Shown here: positions 48,564 through 59,625 of the stretch, one piece after another
Layout: each line of letters opens with the position of its first letter
Numbering within the stretch: position 1 is the first letter of the stretch
NCBI RefSeq assembly: GCF_000317835.1
Contig: NC_019793.1
Coordinates: 3,166,501 to 3,230,500 of the forward strand
Source of the DNA: Deinococcus peraridilitoris DSM 19664
GTDB taxonomy: Bacteria; Deinococcota; Deinococci; Deinococcales; Deinococcaceae
Reading direction: 5' to 3'
Length of the DNA stretch: 64,000 nt
Notes under the pieces: generated by a model
The model's database searches: none
What the model saw: only the letters and a program-made list of their open reading frames with translations
What the model was told of the DNA's origin: nothing
Made by a program: the position numbers and the translations under genes

Positions 48564-49660
48564 CACTGCTCGCCGCCTGATCTGGCCGAGTCGGGCAACT
48601 CTCCACGAAAGACGTCGAGTCCGTCGATCTGTTCGAGAGCGACCGGACGTTGTTCCTGCGCGCTTTGATAAATCGCGGCCATGATGCGCTGGTCTTGCAG
48701 ACCTTCCTCGCCCGGCGTGAAAGGCGTCTTGTTCTGCAGAATGCACTGCGAGAAATGGTCGATTTCCAGCGTGAACTGGTCTTCTTCGTCCATGTTGAGT
48801 TCCTCGCGTCCGGAGGCGCGCTCGACTTCCAGCCGCAGGCCCTGGTACGCGTAGGCCGGGTCCATGCTGAGCCAGCCTTCCTTGCCGAACACCCGCAGGT
48901 AGCGAATGGTCTGCACGTTGTACGACGTGAGGCAGCTCGCCAGGATCCCGCCGGGAAAGCGCATGGTCCAGGCGAGGCTTTCCTCGACCTCCTGAAAGCG
49001 CTCCTCTCCCTGGGGCTGGTACAGCGTGGCGCTGACTTCCTGAGGTTCGCGGCCCAGCAGGAAGCGCAGGGTATTGAGGCAGTACAGACCGATGTCCGGA
49101 AGAGGTCCGCCTCCGGCGAGATCGCGTTTGAGGCGCCAGGCACCGGCGTCGTCCTCCATCTGGCCATGCACGCTGTCCATCACCCGGATGTCACCGAGGT
49201 CGCCCTCCTGCACCAGGCGCCGTGCCTGCCAGTGTTGTGGGGTGTACTGACAGCGGTAGGCGATCATCAGTTTGACCCCCGCGACGCGGCAGGCCTGCAC
49301 CATCGCTTCGGCGTCCTCCACGGTGGTGGCCATGGGTTTCTCGCACAGAACGTGCTTGCCGGCCTGGGCGGCACGCTCGGTCTGCTCGCGGTGCAGGCTG
49401 TTGGGCGTGACGATGTACACCGCGCCGATGTCCTGCCGCTGGGCCAGTTCGTCGAGCTGGTCGTAAGTGAAGACGTCCTGTGAGGTCAATCCATAACCGG
49501 CGGCGATGCGCTCGGTTTCCGCACGGTCACCGCTGACCAGGGCGGCCAGGCGCGAGAAGCGTGAAAGCGCAAAGGCCGGCAGCAGTTCGGCAGTGGTCAA
49601 CTCTCCCACGCCGATGACCGCGTAGCCGACCCGCTCCTGTGGGGGAAGTGGCGTACTCAT
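48563..49660 (-). CDS. Gfo/Idh/MocA-family NAD(P)-dependent oxidoreductase
   Basis: The 365-aa protein has a Rossmann N-terminus (VIGVGELTTAELLPAF), the family motif CEKPMATT and a C-terminal alpha/beta domain. Members oxidise or reduce sugars, inositols or related compounds with NAD(P). The substrate is unknown. It is the first gene of a two-gene unit with the hydrolase-fold protein. GGAGCAGGGA precedes the ATG. An open frame upstream to 49717 is not needed. Confidence 0.9.
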   Translation of the reverse strand: MSTPLPPQERVGYAVIGVGELTTAELLPAFALSRFSRLAALVSGDRAETERIAAGYGLTSQDVFTYDQLDELAQRQDIGAVYIVTPNSLHREQTERAAQAGKHVLCEKPMATTVEDAEAMVQACRVAGVKLMIAYRCQYTPQHWQARRLVQEGDLGDIRVMDSVHGQMEDDAGAWRLKRDLAGGGPLPDIGLYCLNTLRFLLGREPQEVSATLYQPQGEERFQEVEESLAWTMRFPGGILASCLTSYNVQTIRYLRVFGKEGWLSMDPAYAYQGLRLEVERASGREELNMDEEDQFTLEIDHFSQCILQNKTPFTPGEEGLQDQRIMAAIYQSAQEQRPVALEQIDGLDVFRGELPDSARSGGEQ

Positions 49661-49918
49661 CGCGTTCCCTGCTCCGGTGTGACGCGTGGGGCGGTGGATG
49701 GTGCGGTGAGCAGCCAAAGGCAGGACACCGGGCAGGTGACAGGAAACCGAATCATGGTTTTACCTTGCGGTCTCATGCCAGGTGGTCCCGCTGATTGCCT
49801 TACCGTTTCAAGGAACGCTCAAGCGCCGCTGAGTTGGCCGCATGGGCGCGGCCTTGGGTGCACCGCTCACGCAAGACACCAGAAAGGGGCAGCGAACGAT
49901 GACGACAGGCTTCTTTTG

Positions 49919-50632
49919 TCACCGCTTGAGCTCGGCGAGCAGACGACGGGCCGCTTCCAGATCGCGCTGCTCCCAGAAGGTACGCGCGGGCAGCACCACT
50001 GCCCGCTCCAGTACGGCAACCGCACTGGGTTTGTTGCGCCGGTTGACCTTCATGAGGGCCTGGGCGTATTCCAGACGGTGCTTGACCATCTGCGGCTCGA
50101 GCTGGATGGCCTTCTCGAAGTTCGGCTGAACCTGCGCCTTATTGCCTCCGGCAAACAGGGAGACCTCGGCGTTCCACTGTCCCAGCGCCACGTACGCCGC
50201 GGCATGACGTGGATTGAGTTCAATGGTCCGGCCGAGGTCGCTTTTGACCTCGCTGGCGAGGGCCAGCCCGTCAAAGATACCTTTGAACGGCATCAGCTGC
50301 GCACCGGCGCGCGCCCGCTCGAAGTAGGCCTCCGCCGAATTCGCATTGAGCTCGATGGCTTTCTGGGCGTACATGAGCGACTTTTCGAGCAGGGCTTTCT
50401 GTTGTTCCTCGGATACCAGCGCGGCACCAAGGGTGGTGGCTTTGGCGGCCAGCACGAAACCTTCCGGGCCGGCGTGTGCCAGTGCAGCGTCGACTGCGCC
50501 TTTCACGTCGCCTTTGTCGAGCAAACTCTGTCCGTCTTCCAAAAGGCCCGCCCAACACGAGCCCTGCCCGGCCAGGATGGCGGTCAGAACGAGGCATGGC
50601 CTGAGGTTCCGTCGTTTGCGCTGTGAAGACAA
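49919..50632 (-). CDS. Exported TPR-repeat protein
   Basis: The 237-aa precursor has a Lys/Arg-rich start and a hydrophobic signal segment ending GQGSCWAG (possible cleavage after CWA). Several TPR-like helical pairs follow (AQKAIELNANSAEAYFERA, LGRTIELNPRHAAAYVALG, FEKAIQLEP). It is probably a periplasmic scaffold protein. No ATG is available in frame after the promoter; TTG at 50632, 9 nt after TATACT, is taken as the start. It is divergent from the P-loop/TPR gene at 50757. Confidence 0.75.
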   Translation of the reverse strand: MSSQRKRRNLRPCLVLTAILAGQGSCWAGLLEDGQSLLDKGDVKGAVDAALAHAGPEGFVLAAKATTLGAALVSEEQQKALLEKSLMYAQKAIELNANSAEAYFERARAGAQLMPFKGIFDGLALASEVKSDLGRTIELNPRHAAAYVALGQWNAEVSLFAGGNKAQVQPNFEKAIQLEPQMVKHRLEYAQALMKVNRRNKPSAVAVLERAVVLPARTFWEQRDLEAARRLLAELKR

Positions 50633-50756
50633 CTTATGGGAAGTATACCGTATTGCTCTTTCCAGCCATGCGGAACCGGTGGCGGGCAAGGCACGGAAAC
50701 ACCATCAATCGAGACGACCTGGCGTGACCCTGAATGTGAACGCGCTATAAAGAAGT

Positions 50757-53702
50757 GTGTCGCAGCCCGACTGGCTTTCGCTGCTGGCCCCCTTGCGGGC
50801 CCGCGGAAAGGGGAGCCTGCGTTCGCTGGAGCAGGCCATGCGGGCTCGTGGGGCGAGCCCGCATGCGGTGCGCAACCTCGTGTACCGGGGAGTGGGCGCG
50901 GAGGGTGACCGTCTGGCGCTGTTTTCCATCCTGCGGGAACTCCATCAGGAAATCGGGCTCGCCCCACCACAGGCCGTGCATTCTCAGGCGCCGGCAGAAC
51001 TGTCCCTGCTGGGACGCGAAAAGCGCCGGGCCTACCGGCAGTTTCTGGCCGGAGTGCGCGCCGGGCGCGCGCCCCGATTGATCGTGACGGGCCGCGCCGG
51101 AACCGGCAAGACCCTGCTGATCGAGCATTTGGAGCGTGAACTGCTGCGCGGTGATCTGGTGCCGGGTGTCACGCGGCTGCTGCTCGGTGACGAGGCCGCC
51201 CCAGCCCTGATCGAGCATGGCGCCGAGAGCCTACGTGGCCTGCACGCCGGGCTGCCCTACAGCGTGCAGGCCGAACTGCAGGCCCAGGGTGCGCGCGAAG
51301 TCTGCCAGAAACTGCAAGGCGTGCTGCTGTTGCGGGTAGTGAGCGGGGTGTTGAAGGGCACGCCGCCTCGCCTGCCCGACGGCACCCAGACCACGCTGCC
51401 CGACTGGGCTCTGCGTTACCTGTTTCAAGAACTGCCGCCCGGCGTCGCGGCGCTGCTGGCCCTGCAGGACGCAGATGATCTTTCCGGTGAGCACACGGCG
51501 GAGGTGATCGTCCTCAAGCCACCCACCACCGAGGAATCACGGCGTTTTCTGCTGTCACGCGCGGCCCTCGCGCCGCAGGAAGCCGACGAGGTCTTGCGCG
51601 CTGCGGGGCGCAACCTGGACCGTCTGGCGCTGCTGGCTGCGGTTCACGGTCTCAAGCCGCTCCCGGGCAAGCGCGCGGCGACCGAGGACGCCGCGCGCGA
51701 TCAGCAACTTGCGCAGCGCATTCTGGCCGATCCGGACGTTCTCGACCTGATCGTCGCCCTGTGCGCCAGCTTGCCGGACGGCGAAACCAGCGTCCGGCGA
51801 GACGTACTGGAAGCTGCGCTGGGGCGTCCGCTGACGCGGCTTCCGCCGCATGCCCGCGCGTTGCTGGAAGAAATCAACGCGCAAGAGCCCAGGCCTGTCT
51901 CCAGGGCGCTCGTGCCCGCCGTACGTGACCGGCTGGACGAAACAGCCCTGCGCGCCGCACACGAACGCGCGGCGCGTGCCTACGGAGAAGCGGCACGCCA
52001 TGACGCGGGGGCGCGGCGTGTCCTGGAAGCGCGGCGTCTGTGGCACCTGACCGAGGCCGGCGCCTGGAATGACGTGGTGGCCATGGCCACTGGCGCCGGG
52101 AGCCGGGGTGACCTCATCGCGGGCGTATGGCCCCGGGTTCGTCGACAACTGCGAGGAGACGCCCGTCTGACGCTCGCGCAGACCACCGTGCGGCACTACG
52201 CTTCGCTGGGCCGGTACGATCATCCTGACGCGCGAGACGCGCTCAGCGTGCTGCTGGAGGCACCTGACGCCCTGGTGCGCGCCTGGGCGCGGCTCAAGCT
52301 GGCCGAAAGCGCGGTGGACCGTGGGGCATTCGATGCCGCAGGTGCACAACTCGATACGTCTGATGTTCAGGACGCCCTGTCCTGTGGTGGAAGTGAGGCG
52401 GGCGCGAGCGAACTGCGTGCCGACGCCGCCCTCGTTCGGGCGGCCATTGCACGCTGGCGTGGCGACGTCAGCGGCGCGGCGGGCGCCTGCGACGAAGCGC
52501 TCGCCGCTGCACCTGCCGCGTCGCTTGACCGGGTGCGCTTATGGCGAGGTCTGATTGCCAAGGACCGCGGTGACTGGAACGAGGCGCTGAGAGACCTCTC
52601 GGCGGTCTCACAGGGCGAGGGATCAGGCCACACCAGCGATCCGTTGCTGCGCGCCCGGGCCCGTTACCAGGAAGGTGATCTGCGCCTGCGGCTCGGTCAG
52701 CCGGTCACGGCCGAGGCGGCCCTTTCGCAGGCGCTTGCGGCCCTGACCCGTGAAGGCGCCCCGGCAGACGAACGTGCCCGCGTGCAGGCACGACTTGGCA
52801 CTGCGCTTCGCCGGCTGGGGCGGGTCGGGGAAGCGCGGGCGCACTTGTCCGAAGCGGCTGGCTTGCTGCCTGACCTGGAGCCCGTCGTGACCGCGCGGGT
52901 GCTGAGTGAGGCGGTGCCAGTCGATCTGGCCCTGAACCGCCCCGACGCCGGCCTGAGAGGCGCCACGGCGGCGCTGGCGTGGCTGGAGCGCCCTTCGGAA
53001 CGCAGCGCAGAAGCCGCATATCGGGCGCGGCGCGCCCGGTACCGCATTGCGCTCTCCTACCTGACGCGCGGTTTGGGGCGTCCCTACCTGCCACCCCTGC
53101 CCGGTGCGCGGTGGGACAATGCAGATCTGCAGCGCGCCCGTGAGTTGCTCGACAACACCCTGGCCGTGTTGGGTGAGGGTGCGGACCGGGACTGGACACT
53201 GCGCTTCGACGCCTATCTCAGCCGTGCGCTTGCCGAGTGTGATCCGGGCAAGGCCGCCGACGACATCACCCGCGCACTCGAACTGGTCGATCATCCGTAT
53301 GCCGAGGCGCAGGTACGTGCCGCCCGGGCGGAGGTGTGGCTGCGCGCCGGAAACGCCGAGCGCGCACTGGGCGAGGTCAACCGCGCCCACACGCTGCTGC
53401 GTCGTGTGGCTTTGGGCACCGAGCCCGATCCGGGATTGTGGGCTGCGCTGCTGGCCCTGGAGACCCGCGCGAGCCTGCTCGACGGCGCACCCGCGGGCCC
53501 TACCCTGCGCTGGTTGCGTGAAGCGCTGCGTGAGCCGCTCTTGACGCCCTTCCGGGAAGGGGTCCTGCGCGAGGCGGGCGAGGCTCTGGAGGGGCTGGGA
53601 CTGGCCGCCTCGCGCGAACTGTTGCGCGAAGTCGGACTTCCCCGGTACCTGGATGATCTGCGTCCCGCAGACGCCCTGCGCCAGCTTTCCTTCGGTTCCT
53701 GA
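50757..53702 (+). CDS. Large P-loop ATPase with TPR-like C-terminus, function unknown
   Basis: The 981-aa protein has an N-terminal domain (1-95) I do not recognise, then a P-loop ATPase with Walker A VTGRAGTGKT (about 110-120). A long alpha-helical, Ala/Arg/Leu-rich half (about 420-960) follows with TPR-like repeats. The layout is like STAND-type signalling ATPases of the MalT/LuxR kind, but no DNA-binding domain is seen at the C-terminus. Translation starts at GTG 5 nt after TATAAA. It is divergent from an exported TPR protein. Function and partner are unknown. Confidence 0.72.
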   Translation: MSQPDWLSLLAPLRARGKGSLRSLEQAMRARGASPHAVRNLVYRGVGAEGDRLALFSILRELHQEIGLAPPQAVHSQAPAELSLLGREKRRAYRQFLAGVRAGRAPRLIVTGRAGTGKTLLIEHLERELLRGDLVPGVTRLLLGDEAAPALIEHGAESLRGLHAGLPYSVQAELQAQGAREVCQKLQGVLLLRVVSGVLKGTPPRLPDGTQTTLPDWALRYLFQELPPGVAALLALQDADDLSGEHTAEVIVLKPPTTEESRRFLLSRAALAPQEADEVLRAAGRNLDRLALLAAVHGLKPLPGKRAATEDAARDQQLAQRILADPDVLDLIVALCASLPDGETSVRRDVLEAALGRPLTRLPPHARALLEEINAQEPRPVSRALVPAVRDRLDETALRAAHERAARAYGEAARHDAGARRVLEARRLWHLTEAGAWNDVVAMATGAGSRGDLIAGVWPRVRRQLRGDARLTLAQTTVRHYASLGRYDHPDARDALSVLLEAPDALVRAWARLKLAESAVDRGAFDAAGAQLDTSDVQDALSCGGSEAGASELRADAALVRAAIARWRGDVSGAAGACDEALAAAPAASLDRVRLWRGLIAKDRGDWNEALRDLSAVSQGEGSGHTSDPLLRARARYQEGDLRLRLGQPVTAEAALSQALAALTREGAPADERARVQARLGTALRRLGRVGEARAHLSEAAGLLPDLEPVVTARVLSEAVPVDLALNRPDAGLRGATAALAWLERPSERSAEAAYRARRARYRIALSYLTRGLGRPYLPPLPGARWDNADLQRARELLDNTLAVLGEGADRDWTLRFDAYLSRALAECDPGKAADDITRALELVDHPYAEAQVRAARAEVWLRAGNAERALGEVNRAHTLLRRVALGTEPDPGLWAALLALETRASLLDGAPAGPTLRWLREALREPLLTPFREGVLREAGEALEGLGLAASRELLREVGLPRYLDDLRPADALRQLSFGS

Positions 53703-53860
53703 AACGAGGGTGTAGGCGTCGATCCCACGCGTTCAGGTCGAGGACTTGTCCCGCCTTCCTTTGAAAGAGGCCCAAGCCAGTGAGGCACTGTCGTTTCTCG
53801 CTATTTTCGGCGCCCAGAGCGCTTCGAAGGTATTTTGAGGATTGACTGTCTCACCAGCAT

Positions 53861-54061
53861 TCACGGGTGGTACTGGCTGCGCCTTGCCCGGGAGGGCGGG
53901 GTACTCGAGCCGTAAGAACAAAAGACACAGCAGTTGCCGGTGAGTGGCTTGTGCACCTCCTGGCAGGGTTCACATTCGTAGAAGTACACGCAGGCGTCCA
54001 GAGGCGCGTTCGCTGCCTGCCCGTGTCTGCCGGCCGGGCAATTCAGGTCGGAGTTCGGCAT
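53861..54061 (-). CDS. Small Cys-rich protein of the GDCCVxC type
   Basis: The 66-aa protein aligns with a small family that reads CP.CG, then DACVYFYECEPC and GDCCVFCSYGS. Here CPAGRHG, DACVYFYECEPCQ and GNCCVFCSYGS are seen; the D of GDCC is N and the final cysteine of the family is missing. Members bind metal or act in redox chemistry; some carry selenocysteine. GAGAATGG precedes the ATG, and a 10-bp inverted repeat lies 20 bp upstream. The gene stands alone between a large ATPase gene and aceB. Confidence 0.62.
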   Translation of the reverse strand: MPNSDLNCPAGRHGQAANAPLDACVYFYECEPCQEVHKPLTGNCCVFCSYGSSTPPSRARRSQYHP

Positions 54062-54080
54062 GGTCCATTCTCGCGCTGCG

Positions 54081-54110
54081 TGGTGTACCAGGAGTGATTT
54101 TGGTACACCA
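54081..54110. promoter_or_regulatory. 10-bp inverted repeat upstream of the GDCCVxC-type gene
   Basis: TGGTGTACCA (54081-54090) and TGGTACACCA (54101-54110) are exact inverted repeats with a 10-nt spacer, so the arm centres are two helical turns apart. This is typical of an operator for a dimeric regulator. It lies between the leftward Cys-rich gene and rightward aceB and could control either. Confidence 0.6.
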
Positions 54111-54309
54111 CCCCTGGTTTCGCTGACACGGCGGCTGATGGTGTGGTGTTCCGCTGACACCGACCCACTTCGCTCGGTCAGGCTGGCACCATACCTCACA
54201 AGCGAGGGCCAACACCCGTTCCTGTCCGTGAAGCAGGCCCGCAGGGCGCACATCGGGCGCCCAGCCTTTCGCTCGGCTTCACCGGAGTGCTCACTCCAGG
54301 AGGTAGGAC

Positions 54310-55914
<1,605 letters not shown>

Positions 55915-55953
55915 CCCTCTCTCGCCCCCCTCTTCTTTGTAAAGGAGCACACC

Positions 55954-57246
55954 ATGACGAACCCCATGACCTACGACCAGATTCTCGAGAAAACCTGGCA
56001 GGGCGATCCCCGCTGGCAAGGCATTCAACGGGACTACACCGGTGCCGACGTCGTGAAGCTGCGCGGCAGCCTGCTGATTGAACACACCCTCGCCAAAGTG
56101 GGCGCCGAGAAGCTCTGGAAACTGTTGCACGATGAGCCTTTCGTGAACGCACTCGGGGCCCTAACGGGCAATCAGGCGATGCAGCAGGTCAAGGCGGGTC
56201 TCAAGGCCGTCTACCTGTCAGGATGGCAGGTCGCCGCTGACGCCAACAATGCCGGCCAGATGTACCCCGACCAGAGCCTGTACCCGGCCAGCAGCGTGCC
56301 CGACGTCGTGCGCCGCATCAACCGCACCCTGCAGCGCGCCGACCAGATTGCGCACCTGGAAGGGGACACCAGCGTCGACTACTTCGCGCCGATCGTCGCC
56401 GACGCCGAAGCCGGCTTTGGTGGACCGCTCAATGCCTTCGAGCTGATGAAGTCGATGATCGAGGCCGGCGCGGCCGGTGTGCACTTCGAGGACCAGTTGG
56501 CGAGCGAGAAGAAATGCGGTCACCTGGGCGGCAAGGTGCTGGTGCCCACCCAGCACTTCATCCGCACCCTCAACGCGGCACGCCTCGCGGCGGACGTACT
56601 GGGGGTACCGACCCTGCTGGTGGCCCGCACCGACGCCGACGCAGCAGACCTGCTGACCAGCGACGTGGACGAGCGCGACCACCAGTTCATCGTGCAGGGT
56701 GAACGCACACCGGAGGGTTTTTTCCGCGTCCGGCCCGGCATCGACCAGGCCATCGCGCGCGGGCTGGCCTACGCCCCCTATGCCGATCTGATCTGGTGCG
56801 AAACCAGCACTCCGACCCTGGAAGAAGCCCGACGTTTTGCCGAGGCCATTCACGCCGAGTTTCCCGGAAAGCTGCTGGCCTACAACTGCTCGCCGAGTTT
56901 CAACTGGAAAAAGAATCTCGACGACGAGACCATTGCCCGATTCCAGCGTGAACTGGGCGCCATGGGGTACAAGTTCCAGTTCATCACGCTGGCCGGTTTT
57001 CATTCGCTCAACCTGTCGATGTTCGAATTGGCGCACGGCTACCATCGGCGCCAGATGAGCGCCTTCGTGGAGCTGCAGGAGCGTGAGTTCGCTGCTCAGG
57101 AACGCGGTTTCACGGCCGTCAAGCACCAGCGCGAGGTGGGCACCGGCTATTTTGATGCGGTCAGCCTGGCCGTTTCAGGCGGCAGGAGCAGCACGGTGGC
57201 CATGAAGGGCAGCACCGAAGCGGCGCAGTTTGCCGCCGCCGACTGA
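55954..57246 (+). CDS. aceA: Isocitrate lyase
   Basis: The 430-aa protein carries the catalytic KKCGHLGG near residue 187, NMYPDQS-like loop ([12 protein letters not shown]) and YNCSPSFNW. It splits isocitrate to glyoxylate and succinate, the first step of the glyoxylate shunt. AAAGGAG precedes the ATG. It is cotranscribed with aceB by spacing. Together they use acetyl-CoA from the acyl-CoA dehydrogenase/ETF pathway encoded earlier in the window. Confidence 0.96.
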   Translation: MTNPMTYDQILEKTWQGDPRWQGIQRDYTGADVVKLRGSLLIEHTLAKVGAEKLWKLLHDEPFVNALGALTGNQAMQQVKAGLKAVYLSGWQVAADANNAGQMYPDQSLYPASSVPDVVRRINRTLQRADQIAHLEGDTSVDYFAPIVADAEAGFGGPLNAFELMKSMIEAGAAGVHFEDQLASEKKCGHLGGKVLVPTQHFIRTLNAARLAADVLGVPTLLVARTDADAADLLTSDVDERDHQFIVQGERTPEGFFRVRPGIDQAIARGLAYAPYADLIWCETSTPTLEEARRFAEAIHAEFPGKLLAYNCSPSFNWKKNLDDETIARFQRELGAMGYKFQFITLAGFHSLNLSMFELAHGYHRRQMSAFVELQEREFAAQERGFTAVKHQREVGTGYFDAVSLAVSGGRSSTVAMKGSTEAAQFAAAD

Positions 57247-57263
57247 ATTTCAGGTCGTTGAAG

Positions 57264-57295
57264 GAGCAAGGGACGCATTCACGCGTCCCTTGCTC
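57264..57295. terminator. 13-bp hairpin between convergent genes
   Basis: GAGCAAGGGACGC-ATTCAC-GCGTCCCTTGCTC is perfect and lies between aceA and the leftward lipoprotein gene. No U-run follows on either side. Confidence 0.75.
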
Positions 57296-57314
57296 GTGGG
57301 CATCACCAGCGTGT

Positions 57315-59198
57315 TTATTTCAGGGGCCTGAGCAGACGGATGCGCGCTTTGGGTGCCTGGTTCTGGCCGGGCTGCACGACCAGTTCGGCCACGTAGAGGT
57401 TGCCGTTGCGGGGATCTTCGACCAGATCAAGCGGCCTCGTAAGCCTGCTGTCGCCTTCGTGTTCCAGTTCGATCCCGATCTGCTCGGCCTTGCGGATGTT
57501 CTTGGTCCGTTCATCGACTGTCAGCACCACAATGTCCTGCCCGCCCGAGTACTCCACCACCAGCAGTTTGCCCTTCAGTCGACCGTTGAAGACATCGCTT
57601 TTGTACTCGACAACCCCGTTGGGTGAGCGGTTGTAGCCAAATTCGTAGGCCGGAAGGCGGTAGTTGGGGTCGGGCAGCGTGCCGACCGGGTAGCCTTTGC
57701 GGCCATGTGCGTCGTCGACGACCTCGGCAGGGTCCTCGACAGCTGTGGGATTGCCGCCGTTGAGGACGAAGTGTCCGCGCTTCTCGACCGGGTGCCCGAA
57801 ATACAGGTTGCGGTCTTGCGCGTCTAGCGTCGTGCGAAACAGAAAGTCTTTCTGGGTCGGGGCGCTGCTGAGCGCCGGGACGCCTGCTTTGCCAGGGGTG
57901 GAACCGCCCGAGGCTCCGCCGTTGGTGGGCAGGTACAGCGATCCGTTGGAATGCCACACCAGGTCGTAGGCATTGCGCACACCGTCGGCGAAGATCTTGA
58001 CCGGACTGCCTGCCGCGTAGGGATTGTAATTGCCGGGACTGGCCAGGTTCTGGTCGTACGGCTCGGTCTGTACGTCGATGGGTCCGCCGCTCACATCACG
58101 CGTCGTGTCAATCTGCAGTACGGCGGCGTTCAGCAGGCGCTCAGGGTGAATGCCTCCCGGATTCCAGGTGGTGTCGGGCGCACCAGTCGAGGTGTTGCTG
58201 CTCTGGCTGACGTAGAGTTTCTTGTCGGGACCGAATGCCAGGCTATTGGTCAGATGGTCCTTGATGGAGCGGGGCAGTCCGACGACGTAGTCCTCGAAAG
58301 TTACGTTCTCCGGCCCGAACTCGCTGCCGGAGCGGATGAGCAGGCGAGAGACGGCGCCCGAGAAGTCACGTGGCAGCGAGCCGTCGGGAGAGTACACCGG
58401 GTCGTTATGGGAAATCCACAGCACTTGGGGCTGATTTTCTTTGGGTGGTTCAAAGGCCAGACCGATAATGGCCCGACCGGCCAGATCAGGGCGAAGGTCT
58501 CCGAGGTTGAGCACCTGCCGCTCGCTGAGGGTTCCGGTGACAGCGTCGACCTTCCAGCGCATTACCTGTCCGCCGAGGGTTACTCCGTACAGTTGGGTGC
58601 CGTAAGGGCTCATGCTCAGGCTGGCAATTGGCGCGTCGGCATTGGAGTAGCTGCGGGGCGGATAGACCTGCTGTGCCGTAAAGGACACCGGCGGAGCGAC
58701 TGCCTGCGGTTCGGTGCCGGTCCGGAATCGGGCGGTGAACGTCACGAAGGCGGCCCCGTTCTCGTCTTTGAGTCCTTCCCTGATTTCGAAAACATAGTCG
58801 GTTTCCGCGTCCAGCAGACCGTCGCCTGCCGGCTGGGGCGTGAAAGTGATGGTTCCGCCCGCCCCATCGGTGTTGGCCACGCCCGGCACGAGTTGCTGAT
58901 TGTCGGCGCGGTAGAGCCTCACGTTACCCGTCAGCGTGTTGGCGTCCACGCCCACGCCGGGCGTAGGAAGGGAAATGTTGGCCGTGATGACGGTGTTGCG
59001 TGGAACATTTGTCAGTTTCCCGTTGGAGGTTACGATGTCAGTGACAAGAGGCCGACCGCCAATCACGAGGGGCGGCCCGGAGTTGCCTGGGGGAGGATTC
59101 TGGGTGGAATCCTGCTGTGGACCGCCGCCACAGCCCATCAGGGTCAGCGCCAGCGAAATTCCCAATAATGTCCGTTTCAATGGGGCGTGCGTGTGCAT
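57315..59198 (-). CDS. Ig-beta-propeller lipoprotein, paralogue of 31683
   Basis: The 627-aa precursor has a lipobox LTLMGC (Cys23). A short linker, a Big_5 type Ig domain (about 50-165; VITANISLPTPGVGV) and the propeller-like domain (about 180-627) follow, with YVVGLPRSIKDHLTNS, ADGVRNAYDLVWH, GHFVLNGGNPT, NRSPNGVVEYKS and DLVEDPRNGNLYVAEL. The propeller resembles glucose/sorbosone dehydrogenase-type domains; activity is unproven. It lacks the NPCBM and PA14 modules of the long paralogue. The ATG is preceded by GGAG; a longer frame upstream is not signal-like. A second paralogue lies immediately upstream on the same strand. Confidence 0.82.
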   Translation of the reverse strand: MHTHAPLKRTLLGISLALTLMGCGGGPQQDSTQNPPPGNSGPPLVIGGRPLVTDIVTSNGKLTNVPRNTVITANISLPTPGVGVDANTLTGNVRLYRADNQQLVPGVANTDGAGGTITFTPQPAGDGLLDAETDYVFEIREGLKDENGAAFVTFTARFRTGTEPQAVAPPVSFTAQQVYPPRSYSNADAPIASLSMSPYGTQLYGVTLGGQVMRWKVDAVTGTLSERQVLNLGDLRPDLAGRAIIGLAFEPPKENQPQVLWISHNDPVYSPDGSLPRDFSGAVSRLLIRSGSEFGPENVTFEDYVVGLPRSIKDHLTNSLAFGPDKKLYVSQSSNTSTGAPDTTWNPGGIHPERLLNAAVLQIDTTRDVSGGPIDVQTEPYDQNLASPGNYNPYAAGSPVKIFADGVRNAYDLVWHSNGSLYLPTNGGASGGSTPGKAGVPALSSAPTQKDFLFRTTLDAQDRNLYFGHPVEKRGHFVLNGGNPTAVEDPAEVVDDAHGRKGYPVGTLPDPNYRLPAYEFGYNRSPNGVVEYKSDVFNGRLKGKLLVVEYSGGQDIVVLTVDERTKNIRKAEQIGIELEHEGDSRLTRPLDLVEDPRNGNLYVAELVVQPGQNQAPKARIRLLRPLK

Positions 59199-59625
59199 GT
59201 ATGACTCCAAAAGACGAAAATTGGTCGTATTCGAGAGAATGGGTAAACCGATCAACCTGAACCTGTTGGCATGAATCATGGAGTCGGACGGTGTAGAAGT
59301 GTTGTGTCTGGCCCGTCTGATCTTGCGTGGGTTTCTGGCTTCAGTGTGACTTTTTCTGCGACAAGTGGTGTTCAACAGGGCTTCATTTACGTTTGTGCGA
59401 AGATCAATTTGTTTTTGAGCTTTGTTTCAGAAAACCATGAGTCCTGTGAGGACGCCGTTTCGTGGGGCCAGTTTGAGGCCTGATACGTTCCATAAAGCGC
59501 GATTCGTCAGCAAGCGTCGGTGGTCGCGCTGCAAGAACCGCGCAGATCACGGCGGCACAAGGCAACAAGACGAGGGGCTGTCATCGACAGCCCCTCGTCT
59601 TGTTGCCTTGTGCGTCCCGCTGCGC
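59199..59625. other. 427-bp intergenic region between two paralogous lipoprotein genes
   Basis: The right part holds a 28-bp perfect hairpin (separate entry). The rest is mildly AT-rich and probably contains the leftward promoter of the lipoprotein gene ending at 57315. No coding sequence is seen. Confidence 0.55.
59555..59613 (-). terminator. Perfect 28-bp hairpin downstream of a lipoprotein gene
   Basis: Arms 59555-59582 and 59586-59613 are exact inverted repeats with a 3-nt ATC loop, 12 bp after the stop of the leftward gene. It is the longest perfect stem seen in the window. No U-run follows in the transcribed direction. Confidence 0.85.

Noticed and set aside
53733..53921. 62-codon minus-strand frame overlapping the GDCCVxC-type gene
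   Set aside because: It overlaps the better-supported gene in another frame and has no motif or clear start signal.
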